A stretch of 5,465 nt of DNA from DATKZB01 sp035528235 (GTDB lineage: Bacteria > Planctomycetota > Phycisphaerae > FEN-1346). Under the pieces are notes generated by a model that was given only the letters and a program-made list of their open reading frames with translations, did no database searches and was not told the DNA's origin. Made by a program: the position numbers and the translations under genes. Location: the NCBI GenBank assembly GCA_035528235.1, contig DATKZB010000288.1, positions 1 to 5,465 on the forward strand. Reading direction: 5' to 3'. This document shows positions 1 through 5,376 of this stretch, piece after piece. Each line of letters opens with the position of its first letter. Position 1 is the first letter of the stretch.

Positions 1-92
1 ATGCAAAATGCTCAAGGCGGCGTGGGCATGCCACCCGGCGTTACCCATCCATCGAAGAGCAACGGAGTACGAGGCCGGCCGGGGGGATAGCG

Positions 93-100
93 AAGGAGGT
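93..100 (+). promoter_or_regulatory. Strong Shine-Dalgarno of the nitroreductase gene
   Basis: AAGGAGGT is a full match to the anti-Shine-Dalgarno consensus and ends 5 nt before the ATG at 106, which fixes that start. I see no convincing -35/-10 pair in positions 1-92, so the gene may be read from a promoter or operon to the left of the window. The reading frame that starts at position 2 stays open to a TGA at 107-109, overlapping the ATG as ATGA. That could be the tail of an upstream gene, but its sequence is not recognisable. Confidence 0.85.
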
Positions 101-105
101 CCGCC

Positions 106-846
106 ATGACCTTGCTTCACACGTATCAGCATGGCACCGCCTACAGCCGACGGACCATGCCGCCGCAGGACCCCTATTGGCGGAAGCGCGTGGAACCGAC
201 CAAGTCGTACGCCCGGGCCGGGGCGCCGGCCGTGACGCTGAAACGCCCGGCGGCGCTGCCGGAGGCCAACCTGTGGGACGTGCTCGGGGCCCGGCGCAGC
301 CACCGCGATTTTGGCGACCAGCCCATGTCGCAGGAGACCCTCATGCTCCTCATCTGGGCGGCGCAGGGCATTACCGAGCCGGGGGCGTGGCCGCTGCGGG
401 CCGCCCCGTCGGCCGGGGCGCTGTACCCGGTTGAGACGTACGTCTGTGCGGCCAGGGTCGACGCCGTTGAGCCGGGCGTGTATCACTGGGAACTGCCCGA
501 GGAGCGCCTGGCCCAGGTGGCGGCCCGGGCCGACGTGGCCGCAGCGGCCGCCGCCGCGTGCCTTGGCCAGGACATGGTCGGCCAGGCGCCGGTCACGTTC
601 GTCTGGTCGGCCGTCTGGGGACGGTCGGCCCAGAAGTACGGCGACCGGGCCCTGCGGTACGTGTACCTCGACGCCGGGCACCTGGCCGAGAACCTGCACC
701 TGGCCGCCACGGCACTGGGGCTGGGGGCGTGCATGATCGGGGCGTTCCTGGACGACGAGATGAACGCCCTCGTGGGCGTCGATGGCGAGGCCGAGTCCGT
801 CGTCTACGCCGCCTGCGTGGGGACGCCCGCGTCGGCGGATACGTGA
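106..846 (+). CDS. SagB/ThcOx-type nitroreductase family protein (FMN-dependent)
   Basis: This 246-residue protein belongs to the flavin-dependent nitroreductase superfamily and most resembles the SagB/ThcOx dehydrogenase branch. Visible landmarks are RRSHRDF at residues 63-69 (FMN-phosphate-binding arginines in this family), PSAGALYP at 101-108, and YLDAGHLAENLHLAATALGLG at 187-207 in two steps, YLDAGHLAEN then LHLAATALGLG (the long core helix). The C-terminal D-x-x-x-N-x-L-x-G segment around 217-224 and the following VVYAACVG strand complete the fold. Residues 1-50 are a SagB-like N-terminal extension (HGTAYSRR, DPYW). There is no signal peptide or membrane segment. In azole-forming clusters such enzymes oxidise azolines to azoles, but no precursor peptide or YcaO cyclodehydratase is visible here, so the substrate is unknown. 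Free-standing SagB-like proteins are common. It converges on the isomerase gene. Family call is firm, function is not. Confidence 0.88.
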   Translation: MTLLHTYQHGTAYSRRTMPPQDPYWRKRVEPTKSYARAGAPAVTLKRPAALPEANLWDVLGARRSHRDFGDQPMSQETLMLLIWAAQGITEPGAWPLRAAPSAGALYPVETYVCAARVDAVEPGVYHWELPEERLAQVAARADVAAAAAAACLGQDMVGQAPVTFVWSAVWGRSAQKYGDRALRYVYLDAGHLAENLHLAATALGLGACMIGAFLDDEMNALVGVDGEAESVVYAACVGTPASADT

Positions 847-891
847 TGCGCGCGGGGGAGCCGATGGGTGAGCGGGGAAAGCCGCGCGTGG

Positions 892-1728
892 TCAGTCGTC
901 CAGGCCCGACGCCAGCCGGCGCAGACGGTCGATAAACGCCGCCCGCTCGGCCGTCAGGTTCTGGCGGACCTCCCAGGTGTCGCGGTAGATCTCGAGCATG
1001 AACGTGCCGGCGAAGCCGACCTCGGCCAGCGCGCGGGCCACGTCGACGAACGGCATGGTCCCCATGCCGGGCAGGAAGTGCCCGTCGTCGGTTCCGTCGT
1101 TGTCGTGCAGGTGGACGCCCCACAACCGCGGTCCCATCGTGCGGACGATGCCGACGGGGTCCTTCGCGATGTTGGCGTGGCCCGAGTCGTAGGCCAGCCC
1201 CAGGTGCGGGCTGTCGACGGCGTCGACGATGCGGCGCAGCAGGTGCGCGTCGGCCCCGAACATGGGCGGCGGCATGTTCTCCAGGAGGAACCGGACGTCG
1301 GCCTCCTCGCCGAGGCGCGCCACGTGCTCGGCGCTTTCGGCCAGGGCATCGGGCCGGAATGCGTCGTCCCGGGTGCAGCCCGGCCCTACGGGGTGAACGA
1401 TGATGTCGCGGCACCCCAGGACGTGAGCGTACTCGGCCTCGCCGCGCACGATCTCGAGGGCGGCGCGGCGGGCCTTGGGGGCCTTGGCCGAGAGGTCGAA
1501 GTGCGGCCCGCCGAGCATCTCGAGTTCGATGTAGCCGTGCATGCTGTCGGCCACCAGGTTCGCCTCGTCGAGGATTTGGCGGATGCGCTGGGCGGTAACG
1601 CCGTGGACGTAGTTGCGGTAGACTTGGGTCCGGACGACCCCGGCGCCGTGGACGATGGCGATCTCTTCGTCCACGTCCCACTTCTCGAAGTCGAAGGCGA
1701 TGACGGCGCCGAGCGGAAGGTCGGGCAT
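892..1728 (-). CDS. Sugar phosphate isomerase/epimerase-like TIM barrel (AP-endonuclease-2 fold)
   Basis: This 278-residue protein has the layout of the xylose isomerase-like TIM-barrel family that also includes endonuclease IV. The expected metal-ligand positions appear in order: VHP with H112, LLEN with E150, YDSGH with D181 and H184, VHLHDN with H206, H208 and D209, and MLEIYRD with E246. No transmembrane segment or signal peptide is seen. Members isomerise or epimerise sugars, inositol derivatives or hydroxypyruvate, and sequence alone does not give the substrate. The ATG lies 2 nt after the mcsB TGA. No strong Shine-Dalgarno precedes it, so translation is probably coupled to mcsB. An open frame continues upstream for 340 codons, but it runs through mcsB and is a GC shadow. 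Whether the link to protein-arginine phosphorylation is functional is unknown. Confidence 0.85.
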   Translation of the reverse strand: MPDLPLGAVIAFDFEKWDVDEEIAIVHGAGVVRTQVYRNYVHGVTAQRIRQILDEANLVADSMHGYIELEMLGGPHFDLSAKAPKARRAALEIVRGEAEYAHVLGCRDIIVHPVGPGCTRDDAFRPDALAESAEHVARLGEEADVRFLLENMPPPMFGADAHLLRRIVDAVDSPHLGLAYDSGHANIAKDPVGIVRTMGPRLWGVHLHDNDGTDDGHFLPGMGTMPFVDVARALAEVGFAGTFMLEIYRDTWEVRQNLTAERAAFIDRLRRLASGLDD

Positions 1729-1730
1729 GG

Positions 1731-2783
1731 TCAGTTGGCACCCAGGCGTTTTCGGATGTAATCGGCCCGCGCGACGTCGCGTTCGGTTTCGCCGAGTTCG
1801 GCGCCACGGAACTTCTGGATGTGGCCCCGCCGCGTCATGAGGAACAAGTCGTTTACGGCCCCGATGTCGACGTCCTTCAGGCGACCCAGGTGCACGCCCA
1901 GGCGCACGGCCGACAGCAGCGTCAGCGTCTCTTCGCTGCACATGGAGCGGGCGTGCGTCAGCAGGGCCCACGAGCGGAAAACGCGGTCGTCGAGCGCGGT
2001 GGCACTTTCGTCGGCCAGCACGTCGCGGGCCTGCTTCTCGTACGCGATGATCTGGGGGATGACGGCCCCGAGGGTCTCGAGGATGTCGTGCTCGGAGCGG
2101 CCCAGCGAGGCCTGGTTCGAAATCTGGTAGATGTCTCCGGTGGCCTGCGTGCCCTCGCCGTACAGGCCGCGCACCGCCAGGCGCATCCGGGCCACGGCGT
2201 TGAAGACCTTCTCGATCTGTTTGGTCAGCACCAGGGCGGGCAGGTGCAGCATGACGCTGGACCGCAGGCCGGTGCCGACGTTCGTCGGGCAGGCCGTCAG
2301 GTACCCCAGGTGGGGCGAGAATGCGTAGGCCACGTGCTGCTCGATGCGGTCGTCGATGGCGTCGGCCTCTCGCCAGGCCTCCTGGAGTTGGAGCCCCGCC
2401 GCATAGACCTGCAGCCGCAGGTGGTCTTCCTCGTTGGTCATGATGGCGATGCGTTGCCCGGGCGCGATGGCCACGCCGCGCTGGCCGTCGCCGGCGGCGA
2501 GTTCGCGGCTGATGAGGTGCCGTTCGACCAGGCACTGACGGTCGATCTCCGGCAGGTCCTCCAACTGAAACCACGCGTACCGGTCGGGCTTCAGGGCCGC
2601 GAGGATCGCCTTCTTCAGATACGCCTCCAGGTCTCCCTGCTCGTCGGCCTTGAGGCGATTGAGAAACGGTCGGCCGGCGACGTTGCGGGCCAGGCGGACG
2701 CGCGTGGACAGAACGATGTCGTCGTGCGGTCCGCCCGGTTCGAGCCACGGGATGGGCGACAGGATGAGTTTACTGAGTTTCAC
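1731..2783 (-). CDS. mcsB: McsB, protein-arginine kinase
   Basis: This 350-residue protein matches the full length of McsB, a phosphagen-kinase-fold enzyme that uses ATP to phosphorylate arginines on proteins, marking them for ClpC-ClpP degradation. Seen in order are STRVRLARN (27-34 region), the substrate-site acidic motif NEEDH (117-121), the catalytic-cysteine strand TACPTNVGTG with C165, the nucleotide-binding RGLYGEGTQATGDIYQISNQ region (205-224), and a C-terminal RDVARA (335-340). The last fits the RDxxRA motif described as the phosphoarginine-sensing allosteric site of McsB. I chose the GTG at 2783 because AAGGAGG lies 6 nt upstream and the protein then starts as the family does. It overlaps the end of mcsA by 14 nt. 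All key residues are present, so it should be active. Neither ctsR nor clpC is adjacent, unlike the Bacillus operon. Confidence 0.95.
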   Translation of the reverse strand: MKLSKLILSPIPWLEPGGPHDDIVLSTRVRLARNVAGRPFLNRLKADEQGDLEAYLKKAILAALKPDRYAWFQLEDLPEIDRQCLVERHLISRELAAGDGQRGVAIAPGQRIAIMTNEEDHLRLQVYAAGLQLQEAWREADAIDDRIEQHVAYAFSPHLGYLTACPTNVGTGLRSSVMLHLPALVLTKQIEKVFNAVARMRLAVRGLYGEGTQATGDIYQISNQASLGRSEHDILETLGAVIPQIIAYEKQARDVLADESATALDDRVFRSWALLTHARSMCSEETLTLLSAVRLGVHLGRLKDVDIGAVNDLFLMTRRGHIQKFRGAELGETERDVARADYIRKRLGAN

Positions 2784-3264
2784 CCGCGGCCTCCTTTTCC
2801 TGGATGAGGTCGCGGAGGCGGGCCGCCTCCTCGTACTTCTCGCTCTCGACGGCCTCCTGGAGTTGCCGGCGCAGATGCAGCAGTTCGCGCTGGGCCTGGG
2901 TGTCGGCCCCCGCGCGCTGGGGCACCTTGCCCAGGTGCTCGGTGGCGCCGTGAACCTTCTGGAGGACCTCGCGCAGCGGCTCGGCAAAGACCTCGTAATC
3001 GTGCGGGCACCCCAGCCGGCCCTGGTTGCGGAACTCGGCGTACGTGATGCCGCAGTCCGGGCACGTCAGGTTGGCCTCCTTGCCGGCGGTCTGGTGGGCT
3101 TCGAGCATGCCCGACAGGATGTCCTGGAGGTTGATCTGGGCCTTGACGGCCACGCCTTCCTCGCGGGCGCAGTCTTCGCACAGGTGACGCTCGCGCTTCT
3201 CGTTATGGAGGATCTCCGTCAGGTGGATGGTGGCCTGCTGTTTCTTGCACCGCTGACAGAGCAC
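2770..3264 (-). CDS. mcsA: McsA, zinc-finger/UVR-motif activator of McsB
   Basis: This 164-residue protein is an McsA-type adaptor, the zinc-binding partner that activates the McsB arginine kinase. It has CQRC (C3, C6) and CEDC (C29, C32) for one zinc site. A second site has CPDC (C68, C71) followed by GCPHDY, where C86 is present but the usual last cysteine is replaced by His/Asp. An amphipathic charged helix at about 128-160 (LRRQLQEAVESEKYEEAARL and onward) is a UVR/UvrB-UvrC-type motif. I chose the GTG at 3264 because VLCQRCKK matches the usual McsA N terminus and AAGGA (3272-3276) lies 7 nt upstream. An upstream in-frame ATG at 3510 would add 82 residues encoded by hairpin repeats and the promoter, so I rejected it. 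It is the first gene of the mcsA-mcsB-isomerase operon. Confidence 0.93.
   Translation of the reverse strand: MLCQRCKKQQATIHLTEILHNEKRERHLCEDCAREEGVAVKAQINLQDILSGMLEAHQTAGKEANLTCPDCGITYAEFRNQGRLGCPHDYEVFAEPLREVLQKVHGATEHLGKVPQRAGADTQAQRELLHLRRQLQEAVESEKYEEAARLRDLIQEKEAAGETQ
2790..2796 (-). promoter_or_regulatory. Ribosome-binding site deciding the mcsB GTG start
   Basis: On the minus strand AAGGAGG sits 6 nt before GTG at 2783, inside the last codons of mcsA. It supports a non-ATG start with a 14-nt gene overlap over any upstream ATG. Confidence 0.85.
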
Positions 3265-3328
3265 GGGGCGTTCCTTCGCATGGGCGAGCCGGCATCCCGA
3301 TGTTATATCGGCCGCCCGCCACTGAATC

Positions 3329-3357
3329 ATGATAGTTCCCGCGTGCGGCCGAGTCAA
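3329..3357 (-). promoter_or_regulatory. Sigma70-type promoter of the mcsA-mcsB-isomerase operon
   Basis: Reading the minus strand, TTGACT (3357-3352) and TATCAT (3334-3329) are separated by exactly 17 bp. Each differs from the sigma70 consensus at one base. Transcription would begin near 3322, giving a 5' leader of about 58 nt before the mcsA GTG. The leader can form a small hairpin, with CCGAT (3311-3307) pairing with ATCGG (3301-3297) across a 5-nt loop. The -10 overlaps an 8-bp palindrome, ATCATGAT (3326-3333), a possible but unproven operator. I see no CtsR-type heptad repeat and no CIRCE element. The promoter is strikingly AT-richer than its surroundings, which adds support. Confidence 0.75.
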
Positions 3358-3387
3358 TTCGCGATGCAGGTCCGCCGCGAGACGGGT

Positions 3388-3431
3388 GTGCCAAGAGTTC
3401 CTGGCAAGCCCCCGCTGTGGGCTCTTGGCAC
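3388..3431. repeat. Inverted repeat A: 10-bp perfect stem, 24-nt loop
   Basis: GTGCCAAGAG (3388-3397) is the exact reverse complement of CTCTTGGCAC (3422-3431). The left arm has an alternative partner: TGCCA (3389-3393) can also pair with TGGCA at 3402-3406 inside the loop. The loop also holds a small AGCCC/GGGCT pairing that would compete with the outer stem. It lies 9 bp from inverted repeat B and is probably part of the same composite element. Confidence 0.8.
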
Positions 3432-3440
3432 CCCTGTGCC

Positions 3441-3468
3441 GCGCGGCGGCCTTCCCAGGCCGCCGCGC
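3441..3468. repeat. Inverted repeat B: 12-bp perfect stem, TCCC tetraloop
   Basis: GCGCGGCGGCCT (3441-3452) pairs perfectly with AGGCCGCCGCGC (3457-3468) around a 4-nt loop. Inverted repeat D downstream is its reverse complement at 26 of 28 positions. The two differences, 3447 against 3494 and 3462 against 3509, form a single stem pair that is C-G here and T-A there, so pairing is conserved. Confidence 0.9.
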
Positions 3469-3483
3469 AGAACCACTCTGCGC
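3465..3483. repeat. Inverted repeat C: 7-bp stem overlapping the 3' arm of B
   Basis: GCGCAGA (3465-3471) and TCTGCGC (3477-3483) are exact reverse complements around ACCAC. The first four bases are also the last four of the B stem, so B in full and C in full cannot form together. C sits between B and D. Confidence 0.7.
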
Positions 3484-3487
3484 CAAG

Positions 3488-3515
3488 GCGCGGTGGCCTG
3501 GGAAGGCCACCGCGC
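3488..3515. repeat. Inverted repeat D: 12-bp perfect stem, GGGA tetraloop
   Basis: GCGCGGTGGCCT (3488-3499) pairs perfectly with AGGCCACCGCGC (3504-3515). It begins 19 nt beyond the stop codon of the HPS-RraA gene (minus strand), where it could act as a 3'-end mRNA structure. No T-tract follows on either strand, so a canonical Rho-independent terminator is not supported. Its loop is complementary to the loop of B, making a loop-loop contact possible. Confidence 0.9.
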
Positions 3516-3534
3516 GAAAGGTGGGGCGGCGGCT

Positions 3535-4830
3535 CTACTGGCCCTGGCGTCTTTCCCACTTTTCGAGGTAGGCCACCTGGCTCAGGGTCTGTCCGTCGCG
3601 GATGTCGGCCCGCATCCGGTTCTCGCTCTCCAGAACGTCCTGGGCCCGGTTGGCCATCTCGACGACGTTGGCGCCGGGCAGCAGCATGACGCCGTCGGCG
3701 TCGCCGACGAGCCAGTCGCCGGGCCGCACCTCCTGGCCGCCGAGCCGGATGGGCCCGCCGATCTCGCCCAGTCCCTTGGGGTACCCCGAGTGGCTGCACA
3801 CGACCTTCGCGTGGGCGGGGAAGGCGAGGCGGCGGATCTCGTCGGCGTCGCGGATGGCCCCGTCGATGACCACGCCCGCCAGGCGTCGCCCCAGCGCGCT
3901 TTCGGTGGCGAGTTCGCCCCAGACGGCCGGCCCGACGCCGCCGGCGTCGATGGCGATGACCGTGCCTGGCTCGGCCCGGTCGATGGCCTCGACCGGCTTG
4001 GCGAAGTCGCCCGGCGCCGTGCGGACCGTCAGCACCGGGCCGACGAGTTTGACGCCCGGCGTTATCGGCGCCAGGTCCGCCAGGCACGGCCGATGGTGGC
4101 TGCCGTCGCTGAGGTTGGCCGTGGAGACGCGAGCCAGTACCTCGCGCACGTCGTCGAGGCCGGCGCGGCGGAACAGGTCGGTCTTGACGGCCTGGCCGGA
4201 GTCGAGGGCCTGGCGGATGTCGGCTGTCGCGCGGGCCGGATCGACCGCCTTGATGATGGCCCCGCCCACGACCACGATAGCGGCCCCGGCGGCCGCCGCG
4301 CGGGGGGCCGTCTCGGAGTTCAGTCCACCGGCGGCCGCCAGGGGCACGTCGGTTATCCTGGCCAGCCGCTCCAGCAGGTCGAACGGGCTGCCGCCGCGCA
4401 TCTGAACGTCGATCGGGCAGTGGACGCTGATAAACGCCACGCCCCACTCGGCCAGGCGCTCGACCAGCGCCTCGGGTTCGGCCAGGCCCAGCAGGTCCAC
4501 CCCGATGCCGAGGCCGTAGTGGCGGCCCACCTCGACGGACTCGCGGATGGTCGACTCGCTGGCGGCGCCGAGCACGATGGCCAGGTCGGCCCCGGCCTTG
4601 GCGGCGGCCTCCATCTCGACGCGGCCGGCGTCGGCCGTCTTCATGTCGGCCACGATCTTATGCTTCGGAAACCTCTCGCGCAGCGCCCGCACGGCGTCGA
4701 GCCCCTCGCTCTTGATGAGTGGCGTGCCGGCCTCGATCCAGTCCACGCCGTGGCCGACGGCCAGGTCCGCGATGTGCAGGGCCCGTTCAAGGTCCAGCAG
4801 GTCGAGCGCCAGTTGCAGCGTGACGGCCAT
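3535..4830 (-). CDS. Bifunctional 3-hexulose-6-phosphate synthase / RraA-like protein
   Basis: This 431-residue protein joins two enzymes. Residues 1-210 are a 3-hexulose-6-phosphate synthase of the orotidine-5-phosphate-decarboxylase superfamily, which condenses formaldehyde with ribulose 5-phosphate. LALDLL (D10), EAGTPLIKSEG (33-43) and the DxKxxD active-site motif ADMKTADAG with D62, K64 and D67 are visible, as are VHCPIDVQM (136-144) and AAGGLN near 166-171. Residues 220-431 are RraA-like (class II aldolase/RNase E-inhibitor fold), with GVVIDGAIRDADEIR at 319-333 and the substrate and metal residues R327-D328. Such HPS-RraA fusions are known. The RraA half could be an aldolase, a decarboxylase or a regulator. 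I chose the ATG at 4830 because GGAGG lies 7 nt upstream. The ATG at 4836 forms an ATGA overlap with queD, but the Shine-Dalgarno is only 1 nt away. No hexulose isomerase gene is in view. Confidence 0.9.
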   Translation of the reverse strand: MAVTLQLALDLLDLERALHIADLAVGHGVDWIEAGTPLIKSEGLDAVRALRERFPKHKIVADMKTADAGRVEMEAAAKAGADLAIVLGAASESTIRESVEVGRHYGLGIGVDLLGLAEPEALVERLAEWGVAFISVHCPIDVQMRGGSPFDLLERLARITDVPLAAAGGLNSETAPRAAAAGAAIVVVGGAIIKAVDPARATADIRQALDSGQAVKTDLFRRAGLDDVREVLARVSTANLSDGSHHRPCLADLAPITPGVKLVGPVLTVRTAPGDFAKPVEAIDRAEPGTVIAIDAGGVGPAVWGELATESALGRRLAGVVIDGAIRDADEIRRLAFPAHAKVVCSHSGYPKGLGEIGGPIRLGGQEVRPGDWLVGDADGVMLLPGANVVEMANRAQDVLESENRMRADIRDGQTLSQVAYLEKWERRQGQ

Positions 4831-4832
4831 GG

Positions 4833-5231
4833 TCATGCCTCCCCCCGGCCGGCGTCGGCCGGGTCGGGCCGGTACGTGGCGGCGCAGCGGTCCGACTCCC
4901 ACGTGGTGACGGCGGCCACGCGGACGCCCGGGGGCAGCTGCGCGGCCACGGCCTGGGCAACGACCCGGGCCAGGTTCTCGCTCGACGGGTTCAGCCGATC
5001 GAAGGGCGCCACCTCGTTCAGGTAGGCGTGGTCGAACGGCTCCAGGGCCTGGCCCAGGATCCGCTTGGCCTCCTGAAAATCGAGGAGCATGCCTTCCTGG
5101 TTGAGGGTCTCGCCCGCCAGGTACAGGTCGACGTGCCAGTTGTGCCCGTGCAGGCGTTCGCACTTGCCCTTGTACTCGCGCAGGTTGTGCGCGGCACTGA
5201 ACTCGGCCTGGACGAGTAGTTCGTACGCCAT
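4833..5231 (-). CDS. queD: QueD, 6-carboxy-5,6,7,8-tetrahydropterin synthase
   Basis: This 132-residue protein is a member of the 6-pyruvoyl-tetrahydropterin synthase family. QueD converts 7,8-dihydroneopterin triphosphate to 6-carboxy-tetrahydropterin in queuosine and 7-deazaguanine biosynthesis. The zinc histidines are H15 (SAAHNL), H28 and H30 (LHGHNW). The nucleophilic cysteine is C24 in the CxxxHGH spacing typical of QueD rather than of the folate-type or biopterin-type relatives. FDHAYLNE supplies D67 and H68, PSSENLA follows at 82-88, and WESDRCAATY holds the pterin-binding E112. Length is normal. I chose the ATG at 5231 because MAYELLVQAEFSAAH is the usual N terminus; the in-frame extension to 5390 runs into the insertion sequence. 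The Shine-Dalgarno is weak. The HPS-RraA gene begins 2 nt after its stop, so the two are probably co-transcribed. No other queuosine gene is in the window. Confidence 0.92.
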   Translation of the reverse strand: MAYELLVQAEFSAAHNLREYKGKCERLHGHNWHVDLYLAGETLNQEGMLLDFQEAKRILGQALEPFDHAYLNEVAPFDRLNPSSENLARVVAQAVAAQLPPGVRVAAVTTWESDRCAATYRPDPADAGRGEA

Positions 5232-5281
5232 CGCGGGCCCCGAAAAACGCGGCCGGACCCCCACGGCGGCCGGCCAGAAAC

Positions 5282-5310
5282 ATTCTAGACTCGCGCCGCC
5301 GACCACACAA
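5282..5310 (-). promoter_or_regulatory. Candidate promoter of the queD-HPS/RraA operon
   Basis: On the minus strand TAGAAT (5287-5282) is one base from the -10 consensus. TTGTGT (5310-5305) lies 17 bp upstream but matches only the TTG of the -35. Transcription would start near 5275, about 44 nt before the queD ATG. The insertion-sequence end begins about 23 bp upstream of the -35, so the promoter seems to have escaped disruption. Confidence 0.45.
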
Positions 5311-5332
5311 GACCTTTGTGCGGCCCTGTCGT

Positions 5333-5376
5333 GACCCAGTAGTAATGTCCGGTCCGGACCCAGTAGAAATGTCCGC
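5333..5376 (+). repeat. Two direct repeats, 24-bp period, at the IS end
   Basis: GACCCAGTAGTAATGTCCGG (5333-5352) and GACCCAGTAGAAATGTCCGC (5357-5376) match at 18 of 20 positions. A 10-bp palindrome, GGTCCGGACC (5351-5360), bridges them. Each unit is bounded by a GGAC/GTCC-like inversion. These are plausible transposase-binding sites. Confidence 0.85.

Larger units (their letters stand above)
3265..3534. other. 270-bp intergenic region between mcsA and the HPS-RraA gene
   Basis: No gene is supported here. The mcsA-proximal half (3265-3387) carries the leader and promoter of the mcsA operon. The distal half (3388-3515) is an array of strong inverted repeats, described separately. Open frames cross the region on both strands, but they translate palindromic GC-rich sequence and have no recognisable domain. 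Confidence 0.8.

Noticed and set aside
2..109. Possible tail of an upstream gene ending with ATGA overlap on the nitroreductase start
   Set aside because: Open for about 35 codons from the window edge, but the peptide is not recognisable and a frame this short is expected by chance in GC-rich DNA. It cannot be judged without sequence to the left.
849..888. CGCGCGG/CCGCGCG inverted repeat between the convergent genes as a terminator
   Set aside because: The stem is only 7 bp with a 26-nt loop and no T-tract on either side, which is weak in GC-rich sequence.
868..1761. A 297-codon open frame on the plus strand opposite the isomerase
   Set aside because: The isomerase shows conserved metal-binding residues in order, while the plus-strand frame reads as composition-driven sequence with no domain.
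1821..2807. A 328-codon open frame on the plus strand opposite mcsB
   Set aside because: mcsB on the minus strand has all catalytic motifs at full length. The opposite frame has no recognisable motif and is a GC shadow.
3265..3510. N-terminal extension of McsA to the ATG at 3510
   Set aside because: The added 82 residues are encoded by the hairpin repeats and the promoter. The GTG at 3264 has a well-spaced Shine-Dalgarno and gives the standard McsA N terminus.
3488..3515. Hairpin D as an intrinsic terminator for the HPS-RraA operon
   Set aside because: The stem is strong but no T-run follows it on the minus strand. It may still protect the 3' end, but a canonical terminator is not supported.
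3388..3515. CRISPR array
   Set aside because: The repeats are inverted rather than direct, differ in length and sequence, and have no regular spacers.
2650..5025. A 791-codon open frame on the plus strand
   Set aside because: It lies opposite mcsB, mcsA, the promoter, the hairpin array, HPS-RraA and part of queD. Its translation is low-complexity, shows no domain, and follows from GC-rich codon bias of the true minus-strand genes.
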